A DNA stretch of 64,000 nucleotides from Pyrinomonadaceae bacterium (GTDB taxonomy: Bacteria > Acidobacteriota > Blastocatellia > Pyrinomonadales > Pyrinomonadaceae), in assembly GCA_021228405.1 (NCBI GenBank), contig JAJQRF010000001.1, forward strand, positions 1 to 64,000, in the 5' to 3' direction. The translations under genes and the position numbers were made by a program. Below the pieces are notes generated by a model. The model saw only the letters and a list, made by a program, of their open reading frames with translations, was not told where the DNA came from and ran no database searches. This document shows positions 43,680-51,203 of this stretch, piece after piece (within the stretch, counting starts at the first letter, position 1; each line of letters starts with the position of its first letter).

Positions 43680-43902
43680 AAAACACCGTGCAAGTGCCTC
43701 GGTGCGGCTTGCAAGCGTCGTGGTGCGCCGTGCAAGTGCCTCGGTGCGCGTTTTTTCGTCGTGGTGCGGCTTGCAAGTGCCTCGGTGCGGACTGCAAGCG
43801 TCGCGGTGCGCCGTTTAGTGACGTGGTGCGGACTGCAAGCGTCGTGGTGCGGGATTTTTTAACGTGGTGCGCCGTGCAAGTGTCGCAGTGCGGATTTTTT
43901 CA
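43680..43902. repeat. Array D: 20/21-bp GC-rich tandem repeat, GGTGCG type
   Basis: Ten units; GGTGCG (AGTGCG in the last) starts at 43701, 43722, 43743, 43763, 43784, 43805, 43825, 43846, 43866 and 43887. Spacings are 21, 21, 20, 21, 21, 20, 21, 20, 21. A typical unit is GCAAGTGCCTCGGTGCGGCTT. Two sub-types (GCAAGTGCCTC and GCAAGCGTCGT) tend to alternate. Some units have the left half replaced by a T-run. It lies between the receptor and a coiled-coil gene on the same strand. Confidence 0.88.
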
Positions 43903-43948
43903 ACCCTAAATTACTTTAAATCAATAGAAAACGGAGGAATTTAATAAT

Positions 43949-44611
43949 ATGCCGAGCAGATTTAACCGCGAAGCGGAAAGAAACATTAGAACAAACGATT
44001 TTTTACAGGAAAACAAGACCGATTTTACCGCGAACGCATTTGTAACAGGCAAGATCGCCGAGCTGAAAACCGAACTCGAAACGATGGGCGATAAGCGCGA
44101 AGAACAGATTTCGAGCGACGGCGGTGCGCGACAGAATTACGATATTGCCGAAGAAGCGAACGATTCTTTGAAGGAATTAATGCAGGATGTTGCCGATCTT
44201 GCCGTCACAATGGGCGACGACATCGAAGGCATCGAGGAGAAATTCCGCTTTACGCGAACAGGCGGAAAACGCGCCCGCCTTGCCCGCGCACGCGCCTTTG
44301 CAACGGATGCTTTGGAACACCGCGCGATGTTTGTCGAACGCGGACTCGAATCAAATTTCATCGACGAATTAAACGCGCGAGCCGACGCGCTCGAACAAGC
44401 CCTGGAAAATGCCGTGTCGAAAACTGCCGCCCGCGTCGGTGCGGTCGAATCGAAAATGCAATCACACAAAAAGCAAAAGAAGATCATCGAACAGCTCGAC
44501 CCGATCATCCGCCGCCATTACCGCGATAATCCGGCAAAGCTCGCCGCGTGGGAATTTGCCAGCAAAATCCAACGCGACGAACAACCGAAAACCAAACCGC
44601 CGACCGCTTAA
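43949..44611 (+). CDS. Coiled-coil protein of unknown function
   Basis: 220 residues, with a good ribosome-binding site (GGAGG) before the ATG. Nearly all helical and charged: FVTGKIAELKTELETMGDKREEQ, a long acidic helix with LKELMQDVADLAVTMGDDIEGIEEKF, then an Arg/Ala-rich stretch and FIDELNARADALEQALENAVSKTAARVGAVESKM. No signal peptide, so it should be cytoplasmic. I do not recognise the family. It lies alone between array D and an inverted-repeat element. Confidence 0.6.
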   Translation: MPSRFNREAERNIRTNDFLQENKTDFTANAFVTGKIAELKTELETMGDKREEQISSDGGARQNYDIAEEANDSLKELMQDVADLAVTMGDDIEGIEEKFRFTRTGGKRARLARARAFATDALEHRAMFVERGLESNFIDELNARADALEQALENAVSKTAARVGAVESKMQSHKKQKKIIEQLDPIIRRHYRDNPAKLAAWEFASKIQRDEQPKTKPPTA

Positions 44612-44627
44612 AGATCGTCGGAATGGT

Positions 44628-44698
44628 GAACGCGGAGCGGGCAGATCGACACGGACAAATCAATTAACAATTCGTTTAAATTTGCCCGATTCGCGTGG
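44628..44698. repeat. Inverted-repeat element, GAACGCGGATT family, copy 2
   Basis: The left end GAACGCGGAGCGGGCAGATC and the right end AAATTTGCCCGATTCGCGTGG form an imperfect hairpin. The outer and inner motifs match the copies at 25991 and 51998. Confidence 0.65.
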
Positions 44699-44718
44699 AC
44701 AAAATTATCGACAAAGGT

Positions 44719-44784
44719 GTCAGCAGCCCGCGCGTAAGCAAAGGCTGAAAAATGTTAACCCTTGCTTACGCGCGGGCTACTGAC
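44719..44784. repeat. 26-bp inverted repeat with short loop
   Basis: 44719-44744 and 44759-44784 match as inverted copies at 24 of 26 positions (GTCAG.AGCCCGCGCG...); the loop is 14 bases. It is directly upstream of the TPR gene, so if transcribed it would form a very stable structure in the leader. Confidence 0.82.
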
Positions 44785-44836
44785 ATATCGCAGTTTTTTG
44801 TTAATAATTAATCTGTCCATCTGCTTACAGACAATT

Positions 44837-46708
44837 ATGACCAACGCAATCAATTTAGACGGCGACGATAATATCGTCGTTCAAGGTTCCGAAAACGTAA
44901 ATATTACCGTCAACAAGATTCTCTCGAAATCGCACGACTACAATACAATGCTCGGCGAATTGCGCGAACAGCAGGAAATATTCGACGGCATCTCGGAAGA
45001 AAATTTGAGTCTGCGACTGAAAATCAGCACAAAGATAAATCAGTTAAACGACAGCATCGAACAATTCAAACGCGAGATCATCCAATTAGCCGAAACCTTC
45101 GACAAGCTCGAAGTAAACAGCGAACGACTTCAGCAAGCCCGCGAATTCTTTGAAAAAGGCGAGATCGGCGAAGCCCGCGCCCTGCTCAACGACGACAACG
45201 AAAGACTCGCCGACGAAGAAACCCAACTCTGGCGCAAACGCGACTATTACGAAACCGAGATCGAACCCAAACTAATCGCCAAAGCCGAAGAACGCTATAT
45301 CCAAGCCTTACTCAGCCGAACCGATTACGCCAACCCGAACTGGTTCGCCGACACCCGCAACTATTTCAACCTTTCGATCAAAAGCTACCCGACCAAAGAT
45401 AATATTTTTCAATTTGCATACTTTCTCAAAGACCATAATCAATTTGATGAAGCCGAAAAATATTATTCAAAATATCTGAATGATTTTTCAAACCAAATCT
45501 CGGAAAACGAATACGCAGATGCCTTGAACAATCTGGCTAATTTGCATCGAAATCAAACCCGTTATGACGAAGCCTTGACGGAATTTGAAGAAGCGTTGGC
45601 AATCAGACGCAAGTTGGCGGAAACGAATCCGAACACCTTTTTGCCTGATGTGGCGATGACCTTGAACAATCTGGCTATTTTGCATCAAGCTCAAAACCGC
45701 TATGACGAAGCGTTGAGTGAATATGAAGAAGCCTTGACAATCTATCGCAAGTTAGCGGAAACCAATCCGCATACTTATTTACCTAATGTTGCCACGACCT
45801 TGAACAATCTGGCTGTTTTGCATCAAGCTCAAAACCGCTATGACGAAGCGTTGACGGAATTTGAAGAAGCGTTGGCAATCAGACGCAAGTTGGCGGAAAC
45901 GAATCCGAACACCTTTTTGCCTGATGTGGCGACGACCTTGAACAATCTGGCTATTTTGCATCAAGCTCAAAACCGCTATGACGAAGCGTTGCGTGAATAT
46001 GAAGAAGCCTTGGCAATCTATCGCAAGTTGGCGGAAACCAATCCGCAGACCTTTTTGCCTTTTGTTGCCACGACCTTGAACAATCTGGCTATTTTGCATG
46101 CCGATCAAAACCGTTATGACGAAGCCTTGAGCGAATATGAAGAAGCCTTGGCAATCTATCGCAAGTTGGCGGAAACCAATCCGCATACTTATTTGCCTTT
46201 TGTGGCGATGACCTTGAACAATCTGGCTGTTTTGCATGCCGATCAAAACCGCTATGACGAAGCCTTGAGCGAATATGAAGAAGCCTTGGCAATCTATCGC
46301 AAGTTGGCGGAAACCAATCCGCATACTTATTTGCCCGATGTGGCGATGACCTTGAACAATCTGGCTCTTTTGCATCAAGCTCAAAACCGCTATGACGAAG
46401 CCTTATGCGAATATGGAGAAGCTTTAGAGATTAGAGAATCATTGGCGGAAACCAATCCAATGGTTTATAAAGTTAAAGTTGCTCAAACCAATTATAATCT
46501 GGCAATACTTTATCAAGACGATTTGCCTGATCGTGATAAATCTATTTCGTATGTTTTAACGACTATTGCGATTCTTTTAGAAATCTCGGATGTAGTTATT
46601 TATACAAGGAAATATTTGGAAGCCTCTATTAACATTCTGAAAAAATGGGGTTTGAGCGATGAAGAAATTGACCGAATGATCGCGGAAAAGATGAAAGAAA
46701 GTGAGTAA
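44837..46708 (+). CDS. Tetratricopeptide protein with seven near-identical 46-residue repeats
   Basis: 623 residues from the ATG at 44837. The start INLDGDDNIVVQGSENVNITVNKIL is a short beta element of the kind (DGDNIVIQGV...ITVN) often seen at the N-terminus of multi-domain bacterial conflict or signalling proteins; this is an inference from resemblance. A charged helical region follows (about 45-160). Then come kinesin-light-chain-type TPRs of 46 residues (NNLAILHQAQNRYDEAL.EYEEALAIYRKLAETNP) whose DNA starts at 45524, 45662, 45800, 45938, 46076, 46214 and 46352, exactly 138 bp apart. The copies differ little, so they were multiplied or homogenised recently. No signal peptide. Partner unknown. 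Confidence 0.8.
   Translation: MTNAINLDGDDNIVVQGSENVNITVNKILSKSHDYNTMLGELREQQEIFDGISEENLSLRLKISTKINQLNDSIEQFKREIIQLAETFDKLEVNSERLQQAREFFEKGEIGEARALLNDDNERLADEETQLWRKRDYYETEIEPKLIAKAEERYIQALLSRTDYANPNWFADTRNYFNLSIKSYPTKDNIFQFAYFLKDHNQFDEAEKYYSKYLNDFSNQISENEYADALNNLANLHRNQTRYDEALTEFEEALAIRRKLAETNPNTFLPDVAMTLNNLAILHQAQNRYDEALSEYEEALTIYRKLAETNPHTYLPNVATTLNNLAVLHQAQNRYDEALTEFEEALAIRRKLAETNPNTFLPDVATTLNNLAILHQAQNRYDEALREYEEALAIYRKLAETNPQTFLPFVATTLNNLAILHADQNRYDEALSEYEEALAIYRKLAETNPHTYLPFVAMTLNNLAVLHADQNRYDEALSEYEEALAIYRKLAETNPHTYLPDVAMTLNNLALLHQAQNRYDEALCEYGEALEIRESLAETNPMVYKVKVAQTNYNLAILYQDDLPDRDKSISYVLTTIAILLEISDVVIYTRKYLEASINILKKWGLSDEEIDRMIAEKMKESE
45524..46489 (+). repeat. 138-bp tandem repeats within the TPR gene
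   Basis: Seven copies with an exact 138-bp period. The stretch TTGAACAATCTGGCT opens each copy without change. Variation is limited mostly to a few codons (HQAQ/HADQ/HRNQ, AIRRK/AIYRK, NTFLPDV/HTYLPFV). Confidence 0.9.
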
Positions 46709-46715
46709 ATCGTTC

Positions 46716-46792
46716 CGTGTTCAGAGTTCAAAGTGCGTTCCGCGTTTGGACTTCGCTTAGTGATTCAAACTGAAGTTTGAACTGCGGAACAC
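46716..46792. repeat. Inverted repeat after the TPR gene
   Basis: CGTGTTC...GTTCAAA on the left and TTTGAAC...GGAACACG on the right are inverted. Inside lies the palindrome TCAAACTGAAGTTTGA (46765-46780), related to the inverted repeat at 15773-15829. Confidence 0.55.
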
Positions 46793-46840
46793 GTTTAGGC
46801 TTCAAAATTATGGTCTGTTGAAAATAAATCTAACAATCGC

Positions 46841-47005
46841 GGCTGTGCCGCCCGATGTGCGGAAAGGCTTTGCCTTTCCGAGAGATTCTTCCCAGATTTC
46901 TGAGGCTTTGCCTCGCTTTTAGTCTGATTCGGAGGCGAAGCCTCAAATCGTTAGAGAGCGATTTACGGAAAGGCAAAGCCTTTCCGCACATCGGCGGGCA
47001 AAGCC
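46841..47005. repeat. Nested palindromic element with a perfect 29-bp inverted repeat
   Basis: 46852-46880 and 46966-46994 are exact inverted copies of 29 bases, 85 bases apart. Each arm is itself a hairpin (GGAAAGGC-TTT-GCCTTTCC). Between them are two more small hairpins of the same build: GAGGC-TTT-GCCTC at 46902-46914 and GAGGC-GAA-GCCTC at 46932-46944. The outer ends add a weaker GGCTNTGCC/GGCAAAGCC pair. It could fold as a multi-armed structure. Confidence 0.85.
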
Positions 47006-47101
47006 CTTTCAGAACTTTTATGTTAATTTTATTTTATTACCGTTTCGGCAGCTTTACCTTTCATCAGCCGGCTTTCAGAACTTTTATGTTAATTTTATTT
47101 T
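47006..47101. repeat. 30-bp perfect direct repeat
   Basis: 47006-47035 and 47072-47101 are identical (each begins CTTTCAGAACTTTTATGTTA and ends in an AT-rich run). They are separated by 36 bases and directly abut the nested palindrome. Confidence 0.85.
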
Positions 47102-47131
47102 GAACAAAACTTTAGTTTGAATTGACTAAAC

Positions 47132-47166
47132 AAAAGGTCGCCGAACTTATTCGGCGACCTTTTTTA
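47132..47166. terminator. Bidirectional terminator
   Basis: AAAAGGTCGCCGAA and TTCGGCGACCTTTT form a 14-bp stem with a 4-base loop. It is close to the stop of the DUF4920 gene on the minus strand. Confidence 0.88.
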
Positions 47167-47185
47167 ACTTTTAATTTTTAACTTT

Positions 47186-47710
47186 TTACTTACTCTTGCG
47201 CGTCAGTTCGATGCCCGATGCTTCAAAAGAGATTTCGGTGACGGTGCCGTCGGCGTTGATGTTGTCGAATTTTGCGCCGTCGTCTTTGACGAGATGATCG
47301 ACTTCGGCTTTCGACAGCGTTTTAACTTTGAACGTACCTTCGGCTTTTGCCATCGCTCCGGCTGATTCGAGCGGGACGAAAAAGGCGTGGTCTTTCATCG
47401 TCACACGGACGGATTTTGCATCCGTTTTCGGAGCGAGTTCGAGCCAACAGCCTTCCTTTTTACACGAACGGACGATCACACCCTCGACGCGCACCGATTT
47501 TCCGGCGTATTTATTCGGGTCTTTCATCACTTTTGCGAGCGAAACCTTTTTCGAGTCGCCGAGCGGCGCACCGCGTTTCAGGTAAGCATTGGTCGGAATC
47601 GCTTCCGTTTTATCCTTATCGGTCGGCTTGGCGTGTTCCATTTTTTCCTGTGCGAACGCCGAAACCGACAACGCCAACGCTAATGTTAATAAAGCAATTA
47701 TTTTTTTCAT
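47186..47710 (-). CDS. Secreted DUF4920-domain protein
   Basis: 174 residues from the ATG at 47710. A signal peptide (ending AFAQ) precedes a domain with YAGKSVRVEGVIVRSCKKEGCWLELAPKTDAKSVRVTMKDHAFFVP, which matches DUF4920: an OB-like beta barrel with the paired cysteines C..GCW. These proteins may bind a metal or take part in envelope redox chemistry; the function is not settled. It lies 38 bases after the amidohydrolase gene and is probably the last gene of that run. Confidence 0.75.
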   Translation of the reverse strand: MKKIIALLTLALALSVSAFAQEKMEHAKPTDKDKTEAIPTNAYLKRGAPLGDSKKVSLAKVMKDPNKYAGKSVRVEGVIVRSCKKEGCWLELAPKTDAKSVRVTMKDHAFFVPLESAGAMAKAEGTFKVKTLSKAEVDHLVKDDGAKFDNINADGTVTEISFEASGIELTRKSK

Positions 47711-47748
47711 ATTTTTACGATCTGCTCCTTGATAGAATGATTTCAAAA

Positions 47749-49281
47749 TTATTTTTTCTGATATACGATCTTTCCGTCCATCACCGTCGTTAAAACTTTC
47801 GTGTTTACGATGGCGTTCGGGTTTATTACAAAAATATCGTCCGACAAAATCACGAAATCTGCAAGTTTGCCGACGGCTAATGTCCCTTTGACGTTTTCCT
47901 GAAATTCCGCGTAAGCCGAACCGAACGTGTAAGCGCGCACCGCTTCTTCGACCGTAAATTTCGGTTTTCCCGCTTTTCCGCGATAAATTGCCGCGTAAAT
48001 GCCGTCAAAAGGGCTGAAACTTTTCATCGAAGCGTCCGAACCGAACGCCAGCGAAACGTTTGCATCCGCAACGGCACGAAATCTTTCGGCATCATTGCCG
48101 TCTGCACCGAAAAAAAGAAACGGCTGCATCGAAGCGATAGTCTGCGTTTCGGCAAAGCGTTGCAGGTCATGGTCGCGGAAATTGTGCGCGTGTTCGATGC
48201 GAAAACGCCTGTTTCTACTGCCGTTCGTTTTCGCGACGCGCTCGAAAAGGCTCAAAACAAGGTCGTTCGCTTCGGCACCGATGGCGTGCATCAAAACTTG
48301 TGCGTTTGCTTTATCGGCGTTTGCGATCAACCCGTAAAGCTCCGCCGATTCTTCCCGGTCGCCTTCCGAAAATCCTTTCAGACAACCGCTTCTGACTAAT
48401 TTTTTGTCGGAAACCCTTCGCAGTCCGGCAAGTTCGATCTTTTTGAGATCGTAAAGCGAAACACATTCGTAAACGCGATTTTTTAAAACTCCGCGCCTTT
48501 CCATTTCCTGCAAAACCGCGAAATTGTCGTCCGAATGAACGTCCTGAATCGTGGTGATTCCGAGCGATGCGGCATAATTTGAAGCGGCTTCGAGAACGGC
48601 GGATTTATCGATCCGGCTAAGATTCGGCGCGATTGCTTTCACGAGTTCGACGGCTTTTCCCTTCAAAATCCCGGTCGGTTCGCCGCTTGCATCGCGCACG
48701 ATCTCGCCGTCCGCGATTTCTTTCGTATTTTTATCGATTTTCGCAAGTTTCAGCGCAAGGCTGTTCACCAAAACGATCTGCGGATTTGAATGATAAAGAA
48801 AAACCGGATTGTCGGGCGCGACCGCGTCGAGCAGTTCCTTGGTCGGCAAAGTCTTGTCTTTCCACTTTTCCTGATTCCAGTTTCCGCCTAAAATCCATTG
48901 TCCCTTCGGCACGAAACGAAGATTTCCCTTCAACTTTGCGGCGATCTCCAGCGGCAAAGAAACGTTTTGAAGTTCGACCCGAAAAAACGCGTTGCCGACT
49001 GCAAAAAAGTGAACGTGGCTGTCGTTAAATCCGGGAATCAGGAGTTTTCCCTGCGCGTCGATTATTTTCGTTTCGGCACCTGCGAGGTTTTTAATTTCCG
49101 CGCTCTTCCCGATCGCGACGATCTTGTTTTGCTTGATGGCGACGGCTTCGGCAAGCGGTTTCGCCGCATCCATCGTGCGGATTTTTGCATTTATAACGAT
49201 CAAATCCGCCTTCAGCGTTTGCGCCGAAAGCGGATTCAGAAAAACGCATAAAACCAAAATCGCGAAAGCGGCAAATTTCAT
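47749..49281 (-). CDS. YtcJ-like metal-dependent amidohydrolase, exported
   Basis: 510 residues from the ATG at 49281, which overlaps the stop of the upstream gene by one base (TGATG). A signal peptide (ending LSAQ) is unusual for the family but seen in Acidobacteriota. YtcJ marks are GFNDSHVHFF (metal HxH), YHSNPQIVLVNSLAL, VLMHAIGAEANDLV, FRIEHAHNF and LAFGSDASMKSFSPF. Members hydrolyse amide or related bonds of small molecules. The substrate is unknown. Confidence 0.88.
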   Translation of the reverse strand: MKFAAFAILVLCVFLNPLSAQTLKADLIVINAKIRTMDAAKPLAEAVAIKQNKIVAIGKSAEIKNLAGAETKIIDAQGKLLIPGFNDSHVHFFAVGNAFFRVELQNVSLPLEIAAKLKGNLRFVPKGQWILGGNWNQEKWKDKTLPTKELLDAVAPDNPVFLYHSNPQIVLVNSLALKLAKIDKNTKEIADGEIVRDASGEPTGILKGKAVELVKAIAPNLSRIDKSAVLEAASNYAASLGITTIQDVHSDDNFAVLQEMERRGVLKNRVYECVSLYDLKKIELAGLRRVSDKKLVRSGCLKGFSEGDREESAELYGLIANADKANAQVLMHAIGAEANDLVLSLFERVAKTNGSRNRRFRIEHAHNFRDHDLQRFAETQTIASMQPFLFFGADGNDAERFRAVADANVSLAFGSDASMKSFSPFDGIYAAIYRGKAGKPKFTVEEAVRAYTFGSAYAEFQENVKGTLAVGKLADFVILSDDIFVINPNAIVNTKVLTTVMDGKIVYQKK

Positions 49282-49751
49282 CAATTATTTTCTTCTTTCA
49301 TTTTTTGAAAATAGACTTTTCCCGATTTGGCTTTCGGGTCGATCGAAGGCGTGAATTTGCTCCAATATGTGAGAATTTGCTCTTTGCCTTTGACGGCTTT
49401 CTTTTCGAGCGTGAGAAGCAGATCGCCCTGCGCGTATTTTTCAAACATATTGTCTTCGCCGTAGCTGTCAAAGTAGATCAGCAGTTTGTTTCCCTGAACT
49501 TTCGCGGTGCAGTTCAGATCGATCGACGTTTGATAACCCGCGCTTGTAATCCTTGCGATCAAACCGTCGTCAGTTTCCGTGATGTCGAGTTGGTGCGAAA
49601 TGAAAACCGCCGTTCCGCCAGCCGTTTTGCCGCCGTCTTCGGCGAAATCGTATTTGCCGACCCAATCGCTCTGCGCGTTTGCCGCGATGCAGAAAACTAA
49701 TGTGATTAATAAAATTGCCGTGTTTTTAAGTATAAATTTCATTATTTCCAT
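49281..49751 (-). CDS. Small secreted beta-rich protein (DUF5991-like)
   Basis: 156 residues from ATG 49751, or 153 from the ATG at 49742, which overlaps the upstream stop as TAATG. A signal peptide (ending ANAQ) precedes DWVGKYDFAEDGGKTAGGTAVFISHQLDIT, then a Cys-containing strand (IDLNCTAKVQGNKLLIYF) and a basic C-terminus. The pattern resembles DUF5991; I am only moderately sure. It is coupled on both sides, to the caspase-like lipoprotein and to the amidohydrolase. Confidence 0.65.
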   Translation of the reverse strand: MEIMKFILKNTAILLITLVFCIAANAQSDWVGKYDFAEDGGKTAGGTAVFISHQLDITETDDGLIARITSAGYQTSIDLNCTAKVQGNKLLIYFDSYGEDNMFEKYAQGDLLLTLEKKAVKGKEQILTYWSKFTPSIDPKAKSGKVYFQKMKEENN

Positions 49752-50587
49752 CCTGTTACGAGTAAATTTTGCGCCGCTTTCTGGCTGATTCGCTGATATT
49801 TTGCGTAAGCCGCCGCCGCGCGTGTTTGAATCTGCACGTCCGTTTCACCGTTTACCCAACCTTCGAGCGCGTCGTGCAGAATATAGGCTTCGGGAGCCAT
49901 CAGGTTTGATGTCCAAAGCAACGGATTGGCGGAAGTTTTTTTCAAAGGTTCGGTAAAATAACTGCGGCTGGCGCAAGCCAGAATCACGGCATCACGTTCG
50001 TCGTCGTCAAACTTTTTCGGCTGATCTTTCAAGTCAAAATCCATCAAACCGTTATGCCCGACAAACGCGACGAGATTTGCGCTTCCCAAAATTTGCAGTT
50101 TTGTGCCTTTGATTTCAACGTTTTCGCGTTGCTTGCCCGAAACCGCCGCGAAAAAATCGTCGATGGTTTCCTTCATTTTGCTTCCGCGGTAAGCGTCGGC
50201 GACGAGATAAACGTTTTGCGTTCGGTGTTTGAAAACAATTCGCTGCAAAACGTTTTCCTTTGGATTTTCGATCCCGGCAAGCTTTTCCCAGTTTCGGCTT
50301 TTACCGAAATAGGTTTTCACGCCGTAAGCCGCGCCCCAATAAAGGTTTTTCTTCGTATCTTCGCCGTCGCCGAGAAATGACGGAACCGGCACGATTCCCT
50401 GATTTTCGTTATCGCAAAGCGCGACGAGAACGTGGACGACTTTGCCCGGATTTTGGATTTTTGCAACTGTTTCGTTTTTCTGTTCGTTTTTTGTAAGTGG
50501 TTCGGAATTATTAATTTGCGCTTTTGTGCAACCGCAAATACCCAAAATTGATACTAAAAGCAGGGCGAAAATTTTAAGGTTTGACAT
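49742..50587 (-). CDS. Lipoprotein with a caspase-like His/Cys pattern
   Basis: 281 residues from the ATG at 50587; a Met four codons upstream is also possible. The signal MSNLKIFALLLVSILGICGC has the lipobox Cys at residue 20. The mature part alternates strands and helices: VVHVLVALCDNENQG, QNVYLVADAYRG, ANLVAFVGHNGLMDF and DAVILACASRSYF. The His in GHNG and the Cys in LACAS stand where the catalytic dyad lies in clan CD peptidases (caspase fold). This is an inference from the pattern. First gene of a run of three overlapping genes. Confidence 0.6.
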   Translation of the reverse strand: MSNLKIFALLLVSILGICGCTKAQINNSEPLTKNEQKNETVAKIQNPGKVVHVLVALCDNENQGIVPVPSFLGDGEDTKKNLYWGAAYGVKTYFGKSRNWEKLAGIENPKENVLQRIVFKHRTQNVYLVADAYRGSKMKETIDDFFAAVSGKQRENVEIKGTKLQILGSANLVAFVGHNGLMDFDLKDQPKKFDDDERDAVILACASRSYFTEPLKKTSANPLLWTSNLMAPEAYILHDALEGWVNGETDVQIQTRAAAAYAKYQRISQKAAQNLLVTGWK

Positions 50588-50630
50588 TGAAAAATCCATC
50601 TCTCAAACTGATTCAGGCGAAATTATAGCA

Positions 50631-51158
50631 ATGAAAGAAAAATATCTCCAGATTTTCGGCATCGCTTTGACCGTTTTTTACGGTCTGTTCGTTGCCTGGA
50701 TTTACATTGCCGAACCGAAAAATTTGACCGAATTGCCGACCAAAGCGCAGGAAACCATCGAAAAAGCGACGACGACGGCGCAGGTCATCACGAACACTTA
50801 CGAAATCGACCGGACTAAATTCAACGAAGGCTTAACGGCTTTCCGCAATGATAATTTCCTCGTTGCGCGTGACAGTTTTGCCAAAGCCGATCCTGAAAAT
50901 CGCGACGCTAAAACCCAATATTACATCGCTTACAGTTTTTACAGGCAAGGTTTCGGCAAAGTTTCAAACGACGACGAGCTTTTCAAAAAAGGCTTGGAGC
51001 AAGTCAATAAAGTGATTCAACTGGACAAAAATTTCAAATCGGACGACGCAAATCTGCAATTGAAAACGCCAGTCGAACTGAAAAACGAATTTGAAGAAGG
51101 CTTGAAAGTTACGCCGAGCGATTTCAATCCGCTCAAGGTTTTCCGCGAACGGAAATAA
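50631..51158 (+). CDS. Small membrane-anchored TPR-like protein
   Basis: 175 residues from the ATG at 50631. An N-terminal helix (YLQIFGIALTVFYGLFVAWIYIA) anchors it. The rest is a helical repeat with FNEGLTAFRNDNFLVARDSFAKADPENRDAKTQYYIAYSFYRQG and LEQVNKVIQLDKNFKSDD, which is TPR-like. Partner unknown. It diverges from the lipoprotein gene. Confidence 0.6.
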   Translation: MKEKYLQIFGIALTVFYGLFVAWIYIAEPKNLTELPTKAQETIEKATTTAQVITNTYEIDRTKFNEGLTAFRNDNFLVARDSFAKADPENRDAKTQYYIAYSFYRQGFGKVSNDDELFKKGLEQVNKVIQLDKNFKSDDANLQLKTPVELKNEFEEGLKVTPSDFNPLKVFRERK

Positions 51159-51160
51159 AA

Positions 51161-51191
51161 GGTCAGAACCGTCTGCGGCAGCGGGAGGGTT
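51161..51191. repeat. Fragment of the mfd palindromic element
   Basis: GGTCAGAACCGTCTGCGGCA, continuing GCGGGAGGGTTA, matches one arm of the in-frame element in mfd (31577-31663) with few changes. Only one arm is present here. Confidence 0.6.
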
Positions 51192-51203
51192 ATAGTTTAG
51201 AAA

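Noticed and set aside
43526-43909. Open frame of 127 codons running through array D
   Set aside because: The second half only translates the 20/21-bp repeat, there is no ribosome-binding site, and the repeat period is not a multiple of three, so frame is not kept by selection.
45488-46384. Open frames opposite the TPR repeats
   Set aside because: They mirror the 138-bp repeat on the other strand and have no support of their own.
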